The notes below the pieces were generated by a model. It searched no databases and was not told the origin of the DNA. It saw nothing but the letters and a program-made list of their open reading frames with translations. A stretch of 64,000 nucleotides of DNA, taken from the NCBI GenBank assembly GCA_945949085.1, contig CAMFDJ010000011.1, positions 1 to 64,000 of the forward strand. The letters are read 5' to 3'. The position numbers were made by a program, and so were the translations under genes. The DNA comes from an uncultured Lachnospiraceae bacterium (GTDB lineage Bacteria > Bacillota > Clostridia > Lachnospirales > Lachnospiraceae). Of this stretch, positions 1 through 6,929 are shown one piece after another (the stretch's first letter is position 1; every line of letters starts with the position of its first letter).

Positions 1-909
1 CGTGTACTTTCCGGTATCCAGAAAATTCAGGATGGACCACGGATTATAGATATCCTTGTGTTCTCCGAAGATAAAGCCGTCATACCAGCGTTTTACTTCT
101 TCTTTTTCCCCGGAAAGTCCGCATTCATCCAATGCCTGAAATACTTCCTCCTGCGTAAAGCCAAAGGATGTGGCATATTCATCCGATGTCGTCGTAACCA
201 CTTTCAGATTATTCAGATCAGAGAAAATGGATTCCTTGCTGACACGAGTGATGCCTGTCATAATGGCTCGTTCTAAATAAGGATTGGTTTTGAATGTGGA
301 ATTGAACATGCTTCTGGTAAAGGCTACCAGATCATCCCAAAATCCGTTCACATAAGCCTCCTGCATCGGGGTATCGTACTCGTCTAACAGGATGATCACT
401 TTCTTACCATAATAGCGGTACAGGTAGTCCGACAATTTGTGTATTGCCATAGTCGCTATTACTTCCGGCATATCAACACAAACGGATCGAAAAAATGTTT
501 TATCTGCATCTGTGAACAAATCGCTGTCTAATAGAAAAACATTTTTATTATACAAATCTTCAATTAACTGACAAATTCTAAACCTTGTCGATTCATAATC
601 TTTTTCCTTCACATTAGCAAAGGACAGGCTGATGACCGGATAGGTTCCCTGCAACTGCCGGTATTTTTCCTCTTTCCAAATGGAAAGTCCCTCAAATAAA
701 TCCCCTCTGTCTGCATAATCTACAGAGAAAAACTGCTCTACCATGCTGATATTTAAGGTCTTTCCAAAACGACGCGGACGATTGATCAGGGTAACACTGT
801 CTCCGCTGTCCCACCATTCTTTGATGAAAGATGTCTTATCAATATAGAAATAATTTTTTTCGATGAGTTCATTATACTGTTGTATTCCGATTGCTACATT
901 TCTTGCCAT
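1..909 (-). CDS. AAA-ATPase-like / PD-(D/E)XK-nuclease-fold protein, C-terminus cut by window edge
   Basis: This frame stays open to the window edge, so it is missing from the ORF track. The start is an ATG at 909 behind a strong GGAGGTGC ribosome site. The N-terminus reads MARNVAIGIQQYNELIEKN, followed by a Walker A region (RPRRFGKT, about residues 43-50) and a Walker B segment (VIILLDEYDTPM). This is the common AAA-ATPase-like (DUF1703-type) family that usually ends in a PD-(D/E)XK nuclease domain, which would lie beyond the window. The family is abundant and often multicopy in gut anaerobes, and its role is unsettled; defence or mobile-element functions have been suggested. It lies outside the integrated element. 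Family call good, function unknown. Confidence 0.85.
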   Translation of the reverse strand, partial: MARNVAIGIQQYNELIEKNYFYIDKTSFIKEWWDSGDSVTLINRPRRFGKTLNISMVEQFFSVDYADRGDLFEGLSIWKEEKYRQLQGTYPVISLSFANVKEKDYESTRFRICQLIEDLYNKNVFLLDSDLFTDADKTFFRSVCVDMPEVIATMAIHKLSDYLYRYYGKKVIILLDEYDTPMQEAYVNGFWDDLVAFTRSMFNSTFKTNPYLERAIMTGITRVSKESIFSDLNNLKVVTTTSDEYATSFGFTQEEVFQALDECGLSGEKEEVKRWYDGFIFGEHKDIYNPWSILNFLDTGKYT

Positions 910-1101
910 TATGCACCTCCGCAAAAAACTGATATAGCAGACTACTGTCTTAAGTATAACGGACGAGAAAGAAAAATACAATTCATTCAGCATGTCATTT
1001 TCATTAGCTTGCATAAATATTATTTCTGTATTCATGAATATAGGAAATGTCCGAGCAAAAACCACACGGGTACGAATTCGTTAGGACAAAGAAATTCCGA
1101 T

Positions 1102-1125
1102 TTGGCGGAATCAACACTCCGCCAA
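1102..1125. other. GC-rich hairpin in an otherwise gene-free gap
   Basis: The gap 910-1212 holds no convincing gene; the 83-aa ORF there has no ribosome site or recognisable domain. The only structure seen is TTGGCGGA / TCCGCCAA with an 8-nt loop. It lacks a T tract, so I do not call it a terminator. Confidence 0.4.
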
Positions 1126-1212
1126 GCATAATCCTATTATAATATATGACCTGCGCCTTTTCCACCAAAAAGCACCCAGACAATTCTGCCCGAGTACCAT
1201 CAACTCCTATCT

Positions 1213-1393
1213 CTATACTCTTACTTCAAATCCGTTCTTAAATATGAATCTTATATCATCCTTGGCTTTCACAATCACTTCCTGCACAAGGCAGCTCCAA
1301 ATTCCGGCATCATATTCTTCAATAAGTCGTCTTGCTTTTCCAAAGTGCGAATGGCTCCTTTGAATCATTCTCTCTTTGCGTTCATAAGCTTCT
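1213..1393 (-). pseudogene. Remnant of a large serine recombinase C-terminus
   Basis: Reverse translation from 1393 to the TAG at 1213-1215 gives EAYERKERMIQRS, then LIEEYDAGIWSCLVQEV and VKAKDDIRFIFKNGFEV. This matches the end of transposon-type large serine recombinases common in Clostridia, which finish with a beta-strand-rich ...F.NG.E... tail. An in-frame stop (TAA at 1394-1396) lies immediately upstream. A neighbouring frame resumes similar basic sequence, so the gene is truncated and probably frameshifted. It marks an older insertion at this site, beside the tRNA-targeted element. Family call by recognition only. Confidence 0.7.
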
Positions 1394-1427
1394 TACAGTT
1401 TTTTAAGGCATTTTTCCGGCAAAAGAA

Positions 1428-1461
1428 AAAACCCCGGAACCAGCGTGGTTCAAGGGGTTTT
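1428..1461 (-). terminator. Intrinsic terminator, probably the ancestral tRNA-Leu terminator
   Basis: A near-perfect hairpin (AAAACCCC...GGGGTTTT outside, GAACCA gcg TGGTTC inside) is followed on the minus strand by TTTTTTCTTTT. It lies just outside the left attachment repeat. On the minus strand it sits where the terminator of tRNA-Leu would be if the integrated element were removed, so I infer it terminated the tRNA before insertion. Confidence 0.75.
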
Positions 1462-1478
1462 AACCAAAAAACATGTAA

Positions 1479-1498
1479 TGCGGAAGATGGGACTTGAA
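1479..1498. repeat. Left attachment site (attL), 20-bp direct repeat
   Basis: TGCGGAAGATGGGACTTGAA is identical to 11246-11265, the 3' end of the intact tRNA-Leu gene. The sequence beyond 1498 no longer matches the tRNA. This is the classic footprint of site-specific integration into a tRNA 3' end. Confidence 0.92.
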
Positions 1499-1556
1499 GA
1501 TTCTACTAAGCCAAAAAACCTAGGAAAGGAGCGGCTTTCGCAGTATCAATATTCTC

Positions 1557-1575
1557 TAGTCCCCGCTTAGTCCCC
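1557..1575 (+). repeat. Paired TAGTCCCC repeats near attL (candidate integrase arm sites)
   Basis: TAGTCCCC occurs at 1557-1564 and 1568-1575, 11 bp apart. The same tandem pair, 10 bp apart and in the same orientation, occurs near the right end at 11149-11166. Tn916-type integrases bind short arm-type direct repeats near both element ends, which these resemble. They overlap the 3' end of the 66-aa gene. Confidence 0.6.
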
Positions 1576-1767
1576 GCATAAAGCATTTCTCTTTTCTGTA
1601 AAATGATTTTTAATATCATCTGTTGAGAGCGTACCTTCTTGTTCACATCTTTCAATGCTATGGTCTAATCTTGTCAACATATATAATCTTTCAATGATTT
1701 GCATTTCATCCATATCGTCAGATATGCTATTTATTTTATCAATCACAAGTGCTTTTGCATGACTCAT
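1567..1767 (-). CDS. Small antitoxin-like protein (66 aa), orphan
   Basis: A good ribosome site (AAAGGAGATTTTATAT) precedes the ATG at 1767. The protein is acidic and helical. Its centre (IIERLYMLTRLDHSIERCEQEG) and end (STDDIKNHF) follow the pattern of RelB/Phd-like antitoxins whose C-terminus reads ..Y.R..I..G....E.G...S.EEVK..F. No toxin gene of the RelE/ParE kind is next to it; it follows the radical SAM gene by 52 bp in the same direction and may be cotranscribed with it. It could stabilise the element, or silence a toxin encoded elsewhere. Antitoxin resemblance is from pattern only. Confidence 0.55.
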   Translation of the reverse strand: MSHAKALVIDKINSISDDMDEMQIIERLYMLTRLDHSIERCEQEGTLSTDDIKNHFTEKRNALCGD

Positions 1768-1819
1768 ATATAAAATCTCCTTTCGAATTTGTTGTTAATC
1801 TATTTTACCACATATATTA

Positions 1820-3124
1820 TTATTTTACATTGCTTTTCTCATTTTTATACTTCGCATACAGTCTGATATTTTCTTTGTAGTTTTCCATAAGAAAATCACA
1901 GTTCACGGGGATATGCTCTACATCTCTGTCCGTGATACAGTTAATCAGACATCTTGGCAGTAAACGGCATGACAGACACTTAGGTGGAATATTTGGTTTC
2001 ATCCAGATATCACGCTGGCTGTCTTTGTAGATACCCTCTGTCACAGAACCGATTTTATACTGCTCATTGCCAAGCAGATGTTCACAGCAGTACAGACTGC
2101 CATCGGGTGTGATACACCAGTGGTTTTCCCGACATGCTTCGCATCCCGTTGAATGAGCAGGGAAACCCACGTTAGAATAAAGATTCGTTTTTTCATCATT
2201 TACATAGCAGACTGTATCTTTATAAATCTGATTATATTCTGTTGCATTTACCGATGTCGTATCAGTCGCATCTTCTGTGTACTGTTGTACCCATGCTGTG
2301 TAAAATCCGACGTGGATATTTTGTGCATCCAGATAATCCGCCAGCTGTCTGACCTCATCTTTATTATAATCCGCCACATTCATCCGCACAGATACGTTGA
2401 TATATTTTGTGGCTGTTTTGATATTCTCTATGACCTTGTAAAAATCTTCTTCCCTGCATCCTTTCATTTTGGCATATGTCTTAGGCATTCCGTCAATCGT
2501 TATCTGCATTCTTTTTATACCCAGTTCTGACAGCCTTTTTGCATAGTCCTCTGATAACAATAATCCATTTGTGATAATAAGCTGGTTAAGCGCAATGCCA
2601 TCCTCTCTGGCAAAATCACGGTTGATTTTGTGTACCAGTTTTTCAATCGCATCCATATGTAAAAGCGGTTCTCCCCCGAACCACTTAATCACAAATCGTT
2701 TTACACCCTTAAATGCCTTTGATACACGTTTCATAAAAAGCACGGTATCCTCAATCGTTTTGTCCGACATAAAGTCATTGCATAATAAATCTCTGTTGTG
2801 CTCAAAACAGTAGACACATTTGTAATTGCAGGACATCGTCGGAGCAATCACAAACCAGAGCGTTTCACACTCTATACTGTGGTTCTTTTGGTAGGCATCT
2901 ATCAGCATGTCTTTTGTTTCGTCTGTTTCCTGCTCTGTGACCAGATGATGTTTTATCGCCCGTGCAGGCAGTTCATTTTCTGCCAGATTTTGTCTGCCCT
3001 CTATCAGCGCATATTCTTCTTTGGATAACCAGACAAAGCTGTTGTGTAAACTGTTTGCAATTAGTATCTTTTCAGATTCGGTAAAAATTGGTATATTATA
3101 TTTAGATTCTTTGTATGTTTTCAT
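1820..3124 (-). CDS. Radical SAM/SPASM peptide- or protein-modifying enzyme
   Basis: The cluster motif CNYKCVYC (C99, C103, C106 from the ATG at 3124) binds the SAM-cleaving [4Fe-4S] cluster. WFGGEPLL and the ITIDG segment are typical of the radical SAM barrel. The C-terminal region is a SPASM domain: CEAC, a WCITPDGSLYCCEH segment, then CLSCRLLPRC and a final C, positioned to bind auxiliary Fe-S clusters. Family members include anSME sulfatase maturases and RiPP maturases that make thioether or C-C crosslinks. The ORF track extends to a TTG at 3142, but ATG 3124 is more natural; neither has a strong ribosome site. It is divergent from the SH3b pair, start codons only 45 bp apart. The Cys/Asp-rich neighbour is a plausible substrate (inference). 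No sulfatase is in the window. Confidence 0.9.
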   Translation of the reverse strand: MKTYKESKYNIPIFTESEKILIANSLHNSFVWLSKEEYALIEGRQNLAENELPARAIKHHLVTEQETDETKDMLIDAYQKNHSIECETLWFVIAPTMSCNYKCVYCFEHNRDLLCNDFMSDKTIEDTVLFMKRVSKAFKGVKRFVIKWFGGEPLLHMDAIEKLVHKINRDFAREDGIALNQLIITNGLLLSEDYAKRLSELGIKRMQITIDGMPKTYAKMKGCREEDFYKVIENIKTATKYINVSVRMNVADYNKDEVRQLADYLDAQNIHVGFYTAWVQQYTEDATDTTSVNATEYNQIYKDTVCYVNDEKTNLYSNVGFPAHSTGCEACRENHWCITPDGSLYCCEHLLGNEQYKIGSVTEGIYKDSQRDIWMKPNIPPKCLSCRLLPRCLINCITDRDVEHIPVNCDFLMENYKENIRLYAKYKNEKSNVK

Positions 3125-3169
3125 ACTTAGATAATAGTACAAATCAAATGATAAGGAAAGGCTGAAAAT

Positions 3170-3682
3170 ATGAAAGCAAAAATCCTAACTGCTGTGCTTG
3201 GGATAGTTTTAATCGCAGGTATCGGCACAAGTATCTATTTTGCAGTTGATAATAACAAAACGCAGTCTGTGGTTGCAGAGGTTACCGCAGATGCCGATAA
3301 AATAGCCAGTACAAACGACGAACAATCTGCCGACGTTCAAAAGCTCAAAGATGACTATGACGATGCACAGAAAAACGGGCAGGATTTGGTTGCGACTTTA
3401 GAGAATGCAGAGATGCAACAGGATGCCATGTACCGTACAGAAAACGGTTATGTACTGGAAACGATAGCCGAAACCTCGGCAAAAATATCTGTTGAGCAGG
3501 CAGACGTTTTACTTGGTGCATCAGATGAATATGATGTAGCAGAAACACTTGCAAAAGATACACAAATCATCGTGGATGCTAAAGCAACCAACCAGACGGA
3601 AGTATTCTATCGTATCAAAGATACGACGCATTTTGTGAGTGAAAAATCCATTGAATTAGGAGGTACAGACGATGAAGAATAA
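3170..3682 (+). CDS. Membrane-anchored SH3b-like protein (170 aa)
   Basis: The ATG follows AAGGAAAGG. Residues about 5-26 form one hydrophobic segment after a short basic start, so the protein is probably anchored with its bulk outside. A charged helical/coiled-coil stretch (about 45-85) follows, then a beta-rich domain (about 95-165). That domain aligns by eye with the SH3b-like domain of the next gene: GYVLETI...ADVLLGASDEYDVAETLAKDTQI against GYVIEPV...TNLRIGPSTDYKVAEEIKKNTEV. The canonical N-L-R-x-G-P core is degenerate here. The two genes overlap by 11 bp, look like a duplicated pair and are surely cotranscribed. No enzymatic motif seen. Confidence 0.8.
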   Translation: MKAKILTAVLGIVLIAGIGTSIYFAVDNNKTQSVVAEVTADADKIASTNDEQSADVQKLKDDYDDAQKNGQDLVATLENAEMQQDAMYRTENGYVLETIAETSAKISVEQADVLLGASDEYDVAETLAKDTQIIVDAKATNQTEVFYRIKDTTHFVSEKSIELGGTDDEE

Positions 3683-4433
3683 AGTTGTAAATGCAGTCCT
3701 TGGAATATCAGCTGTAGCATCTGTTGGTGTCAGCGGTTTTTTGTATAGCGAAAATGTAAATCTGAATAACGAACTGGCAGACGTACAGAGTGCGCTCACA
3801 CAGGAACAGGAAACGCAGGCTGAAAATGAAAAGATTCTGTCTGAATATGCATTACTCATTGACGAATGCAATAAAAACGCCAAACACGCACAGGCATCAC
3901 TTGATGAACTGCACGAAAGAATGAACCACATGGAAATCATCGAGGGATATGTGATTGAACCTGTTGATAATGAGACGATGTATGTGCAGGAAGATACGAA
4001 CCTTAGAATCGGACCGAGTACGGATTATAAAGTTGCCGAGGAAATCAAAAAGAATACCGAGGTAACCGTCATCGGCAAAGTAACTAACGCAGAAGGCAAA
4101 ACATGGTATGTAATAAGTTCATCAGATGAAGATAAAATAGAAACAGGTGTAAATGACACAAACATCCTAGGTAAAAACGAAGATGGTACAGATAAACAAC
4201 ACCATATGGTAAGTTCTAGTTTACTTGGAAATAGTAAACCAGCTGCACCAGCTAAACCTAAACAGCCAACAGGTGGTAGTATAAACTGCGATTGTGACAA
4301 CAGTTGTGATGCAAGTGGTTGTGATGCACATTATACATGTGATAACACTTGTGACTGTGACTGCGACAACAGTGGAGGAATGCAATGGGATGATTGTGAC
4401 TGGACAGGTGGTAATGATGGTTGGATATACTAA
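3672..4433 (+). CDS. Membrane-anchored SH3b protein with Cys/Asp-rich tail (253 aa)
   Basis: The start lies inside the previous gene behind TTAGGAGGTACAGACG, giving an 11-bp overlap. Order: N-terminal transmembrane anchor (about 5-25), coiled coil (about 30-85), SH3b domain (about 98-150; TNLRIGPSTDYKVAEEI and WYVI), a Pro/Ala/Lys linker, then a tail with nine cysteines in about 45 residues, most followed by Asp (for example CDCDNSCDASGCD and CDNTCDCDCDNS), ending in Trp/Gly/Asp. SH3b domains usually bind cell wall. The tail could bind metal, form disulfides, or be the substrate of the neighbouring SPASM enzyme; Cys-to-Asp thioethers are made by ranthipeptide maturases. That last role is inference. 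A terminator follows at 4481. Confidence 0.85.
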   Translation: MKNKVVNAVLGISAVASVGVSGFLYSENVNLNNELADVQSALTQEQETQAENEKILSEYALLIDECNKNAKHAQASLDELHERMNHMEIIEGYVIEPVDNETMYVQEDTNLRIGPSTDYKVAEEIKKNTEVTVIGKVTNAEGKTWYVISSSDEDKIETGVNDTNILGKNEDGTDKQHHMVSSSLLGNSKPAAPAKPKQPTGGSINCDCDNSCDASGCDAHYTCDNTCDCDCDNSGGMQWDDCDWTGGNDGWIY

Positions 4434-4480
4434 GATAATCATAACACATAAATATAAATAAGTCAACACCAAAACACCAA

Positions 4481-4513
4481 TGGACATTCACCCTCCAGTG
4501 AATGTCCATTTTT
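4481..4513 (+). terminator. Intrinsic terminator of the SH3b operon
   Basis: A perfect 11-bp stem (TGGACATTCAC / GTGAATGTCCA, 6-nt loop) followed by TTTTT, 47 bp after the stop of the Cys-rich gene. Confidence 0.9.
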
Positions 4514-4565
4514 CATACCCAAAATCCAAAGAAAAGAAAAACTAATTTTCGGAGGATAACCAAAC

Positions 4566-4646
4566 ATGGACACAATCAATATGTACGACGACTCATCAAC
4601 TTTAATAGACAACAATGTATTGAACAATGCCCTACTGCACGCATAG
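4566..4646 (+). CDS. Possible 26-aa peptide with strong ribosome site
   Basis: Too short for the ORF track. ATG 4566 is preceded by CGGAGGATAACCAAAC, a very good ribosome site at correct spacing. The ORF reads MDTINMYDDSSTLIDNNV... to TAG at 4644-4646 and has no Cys. It lies between a terminator and the structured origin region. It may be a leader peptide, a truncated gene start, or a real small protein; nothing identifies a function. Confidence 0.4.
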   Translation: MDTINMYDDSSTLIDNNVLNNALLHA

Positions 4647-4763
4647 TGCTAGCGTTTGGCTGACTGCCGTAAGCGCATAAGCGTAGCGGAGCAAGCGTTG
4701 CGGTAGGCATCAGACGGGCGCGTTAAGGCACTAAGTGCATCTGGGCAATACCTTCGCCAAGGG
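4647..4763 (+). other. GC-rich structured non-coding stretch leading into the origin
   Basis: This segment is more GC-rich than the rest of the element. It carries clustered short repeats of the AAGCG / TAGCG / GCGTA kind (4670-4705) and loosely paired arms (TGCCGTAAGCG against CGTTGCGGTAGGCA). The motif GTGCAT at 4735-4740 recurs in the left arm of the origin hairpin. No credible ORF. It is probably part of the replication origin region. Confidence 0.5.
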
Positions 4764-4792
4764 GGTGCATGGTCTAGTATTACCCATGCACC
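4764..4792 (+). other. Rolling-circle origin: hairpin with TAGTATTAC loop (circovirus-type nonanucleotide)
   Basis: A perfect 9-bp stem, GGTGCATGG (4764-4772) and CCATGCACC (4784-4792), encloses an 11-nt loop TCTAGTATTAC. The loop contains TAGTATTAC (4775-4783), identical to the circovirus nonanucleotide and one base from the geminivirus form TAATATTAC. In those viruses Rep nicks between TATT and AC, which here falls between 4781 and 4782. The element encodes a matching CRESS-type Rep 3.2 kb downstream on the same strand. Stem, loop and motif are seen directly; origin function is inferred from the family. Confidence 0.9.
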
Positions 4793-4794
4793 TT

Positions 4795-4890
4795 TGTGTT
4801 CTGTGTTCATCTCTTGCAAATCCTTATTTTATGGGCGTTACCGCTCTTTTATCTCAACACAGCTGTCCCCGTTTTGCTGTGTTTGTGTTC
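4795..4890 (+). repeat. TGTGTTC repeats beside the origin (candidate Rep-binding iterons)
   Basis: Two tandem copies of TGTGTTC (4795-4801 and 4802-4808) start two bases after the origin hairpin; a third lies at 4884-4890 with near copies around it. Circovirus origins carry tandem hexamers in the same position 3' of the stem-loop, where Rep binds. The 160 bp after the hairpin holds no likely gene; the 60-aa ORF at 4735-4917 is an artefact of the origin region. Confidence 0.6.
4856..4883. repeat. Secondary hairpin downstream of origin
   Basis: AACACAGC (4856-4863) pairs perfectly with GCTGTGTT (4876-4883), 12-nt loop. No T tract. It overlaps the third iteron-like repeat and is likely part of origin architecture. 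Confidence 0.5.
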
Positions 4891-4990
4891 ACTGTCTGTG
4901 TCTATCCTCTTTTATAAATAATCTGGAATAACTTTTCAAAGTATGATATTTTGATATTATATTAAACAAATGAAAAAGCGAGGTAAAAAA

Positions 4991-6205
4991 ATGATAGAAG
5001 AACAGGTATATCATAGTATGCAGATATTCCTTGCATTGTTGAGAGAACTATATAAAATTGTAGCATATCAAAACCATGCAAATAAAAAGAGCATTCAATC
5101 ATTGCTTGATTATCTGCAAATTACGGAACAGGATTATCAGATACTTTTGGGATATAATCGTTTCAATTTTAGTGATAATCGTATTCAAACTTATATTGGG
5201 AAAATTATTCCCAAATTATTGGCAGGCGGTATTTCAAAAGAACTGCTCACAGATTTTGAAATAATCGATGATACTATGGATTGGCATAGTCTTCTTTTTA
5301 CAATGGATGATGATTTGGCAGAAAAATTAGATGCATATCTTTTTTCATTGAAACAATATGCTTATAATCAAGAAATGACATACTCTGATATGTCAGTTAT
5401 TTCAAAACAAAAAATGAAAGAGGAAACAGCTTCAAACCTCGATAGTAAAAAATCGGTTGAAGATAAAGAAGAAGACAGGAAAACACGTGAGGAATTTCGT
5501 GCCAGCATAAAAGCCAACTATATGACGATTAAAAAGAAAGATGATACACCTTTTTATTATGATGTTGTGAAACTGTATCATCATATCAACGGTATTTCTA
5601 CTGACGGAAGCGTCCGCGATTTTGTAGCATCCAGCAAAGCAAATATTATGACCAAACCTTTTCTGCAAAAAGATGTTAAAAATCAAATTATTGACGATTA
5701 TAAATCGTTTGCCCAAAAGAATAATATTCCGATTGAACAAAAGCCTATTCTAACGCATGGGAACGAAAAAGGAAAAACAATTAAATTAGATAACGATGCA
5801 TTATCAAAACGAGCCATCAATCTTTTACTAATTCGTGAAACAATTTATGTGCTTTGTGATATGGATGATATAGATTATGAATTGTTTTATCAGTATATCA
5901 ACGATAATGAGGACGAATATAACCAAAAATTATTAACGAATATGTCATGTAAAAATATTGCAGATATTTTGGAACCGTTTGGATTTTCAAAAAAACTATT
6001 TTCTGCTACAGCTCCTATCCTCTTACCGATGAGTAAATCAGTTAAAAAAATCATTTACGACAGTGGTAATCCTTCTAATAAGAATTTTGATATCGCATTG
6101 TTTGCCGAGCAGTATTATGACAATATGGTCTATAATATTGAAGAAGAAAATGCCCCTCTTGTTTACTCATGTTATAAGTTATTAGAGCAGATAAAAAAAC
6201 AATAA
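4991..6205 (+). CDS. Unknown element protein (404 aa), AT-rich
   Basis: The ORF track starts at 4970, but the ATG at 4991 has a ribosome site (GCGAGGTAAAAAA) that the upstream one lacks. The protein is hydrophilic, without membrane segments, with a charged, probably helical middle (KKSVEDKEEDRKTREEFRASIK) between two more ordered halves. I recognise no domain. It is the first gene downstream of the origin and ends with its own strong terminator, so it is transcribed apart from the rep operon. Codon use is markedly AT-rich compared with the chromosomal flank. It could be a phage-defence or regulatory factor carried as cargo, but the sequence does not show it. Confidence 0.8.
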   Translation: MIEEQVYHSMQIFLALLRELYKIVAYQNHANKKSIQSLLDYLQITEQDYQILLGYNRFNFSDNRIQTYIGKIIPKLLAGGISKELLTDFEIIDDTMDWHSLLFTMDDDLAEKLDAYLFSLKQYAYNQEMTYSDMSVISKQKMKEETASNLDSKKSVEDKEEDRKTREEFRASIKANYMTIKKKDDTPFYYDVVKLYHHINGISTDGSVRDFVASSKANIMTKPFLQKDVKNQIIDDYKSFAQKNNIPIEQKPILTHGNEKGKTIKLDNDALSKRAINLLLIRETIYVLCDMDDIDYELFYQYINDNEDEYNQKLLTNMSCKNIADILEPFGFSKKLFSATAPILLPMSKSVKKIIYDSGNPSNKNFDIALFAEQYYDNMVYNIEEENAPLVYSCYKLLEQIKKQ

Positions 6206-6222
6206 AACATATTCTAATCCAG

Positions 6223-6266
6223 AGACATTTGTCTTTACTTTGCGTAAAGACGGATGTCTTTTTTTT
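6223..6266 (+). terminator. Intrinsic terminator after the 404-aa gene
   Basis: AGACATTTGTCTTTAC pairs with GTAAAGACGGATGTCT (one mismatched region) around a 5-nt loop and is followed by eight T residues. Confidence 0.88.
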
Positions 6267-6383
6267 GCTTCAATTATAAAAAAGCAAAAGTCAAATTAAA
6301 CTATACTAAATACATAAGTTGGAGCGTTCGAACGAAACAAGCCACCCCCCAAAAAGATATCTTTTTTTGCTTCAATTATAAAA
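6261..6383 (+). repeat. 21-bp direct repeat flanking the rep-operon promoter region
   Basis: TTTTTTGCTTCAATTATAAAA is present identically at 6261-6281 and 6363-6383. A diverged third copy (TTTTTTGCTTCAAAAATAAA) is at 7882-7901, just upstream of rep. The copies at 6261 and 6363 follow T-rich dyads (the second being AAAAAGATATCTTTTT). The arrangement suggests a repeated terminator-plus-control unit in front of element genes; function unknown. Confidence 0.6.
6325..6334. promoter_or_regulatory. Palindrome CGTTCGAACG upstream of the replication module
   Basis: A perfect 10-bp palindrome between the two 21-bp repeats and about 120 bp before the 132-aa gene, in an AT-rich gap with no ORF. It is a candidate operator for the replication operon. 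No regulator is identified within the element. Confidence 0.4.
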
Positions 6384-6452
6384 TTTCAAAACGCTTCAGC
6401 TTGTAAACTATTAGTATAAAGTGAAATATCAAAATTTACGGAGGAAAATACA

Positions 6453-6851
6453 ATGAATTTACGTAATGTACGCATTAACCTTGGTTCAGTCGCTCGAACC
6501 ACCAACAGTAAAACGCTTGAGGCAATTAACGCAGGGCACACATACAAGCGTGACGATAACGGCAACATGACCAGAGAGCCAGACACATATTATATTGACT
6601 GCGCGGCTAATCGTGGCGACACACTGCGCGTCAAATTACCGCTTACCTGCGCAGAAAAAATCACTGCCTTGAAAGATATTCTTGACACAAGCGACCAGAT
6701 TGTCAACATCAAATTTCAAAAACTGGAACTTAAAGCCTATGCGCTGATAGGCACAAACGGCAACCTTGTCTCTGGTGTCTCTGCTAAAGCAGAGGATTTT
6801 GAGTACGCTACCGACGACTCCCTCGCTTTGGATGATGACATCGAGCTGTAA
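6453..6851 (+). CDS. Small element protein (132 aa), DUF961-like / candidate ssDNA-binding role
   Basis: A good ribosome site (TACGGAGGAAAATACA) sets the start. The protein is beta-rich with an acidic end (DDSLALDDDIEL). The central part (TLRVKLPLTCAEKITAL, then KLELKAYAL and AEDFEY) resembles the DUF961/YdcP proteins that sit first in ICE and IME replication modules. The acidic tail recalls the C-terminal tails of ssDNA-binding proteins. Position ahead of rep fits a helper for single-stranded intermediates. The resemblance is weak and by eye; Gly/Lys-free patches and length would also allow another fold. It is first of a probable four-gene operon 6453-9044. Confidence 0.65.
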   Translation: MNLRNVRINLGSVARTTNSKTLEAINAGHTYKRDDNGNMTREPDTYYIDCAANRGDTLRVKLPLTCAEKITALKDILDTSDQIVNIKFQKLELKAYALIGTNGNLVSGVSAKAEDFEYATDDSLALDDDIEL

Positions 6852-6929
6852 AAAAACAAATATGTAACTTTTAACCAAACGGGGTGGATTTCTCACTTTG
6901 CCACCCCACCATTTTATAGGAGGTTTTTT

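Noticed and set aside
4221-4509. His/Thr-rich minus-strand ORFs opposite the Cys-rich tail
   Set aside because: They mirror the repetitive TGT/GAC codons of the tail; no ribosome site and they run into the terminator.
4735-4917. 60-aa plus-strand ORF over the origin hairpin
   Set aside because: It spans the hairpin and iteron-like repeats; composition reflects the structured DNA, not a protein.
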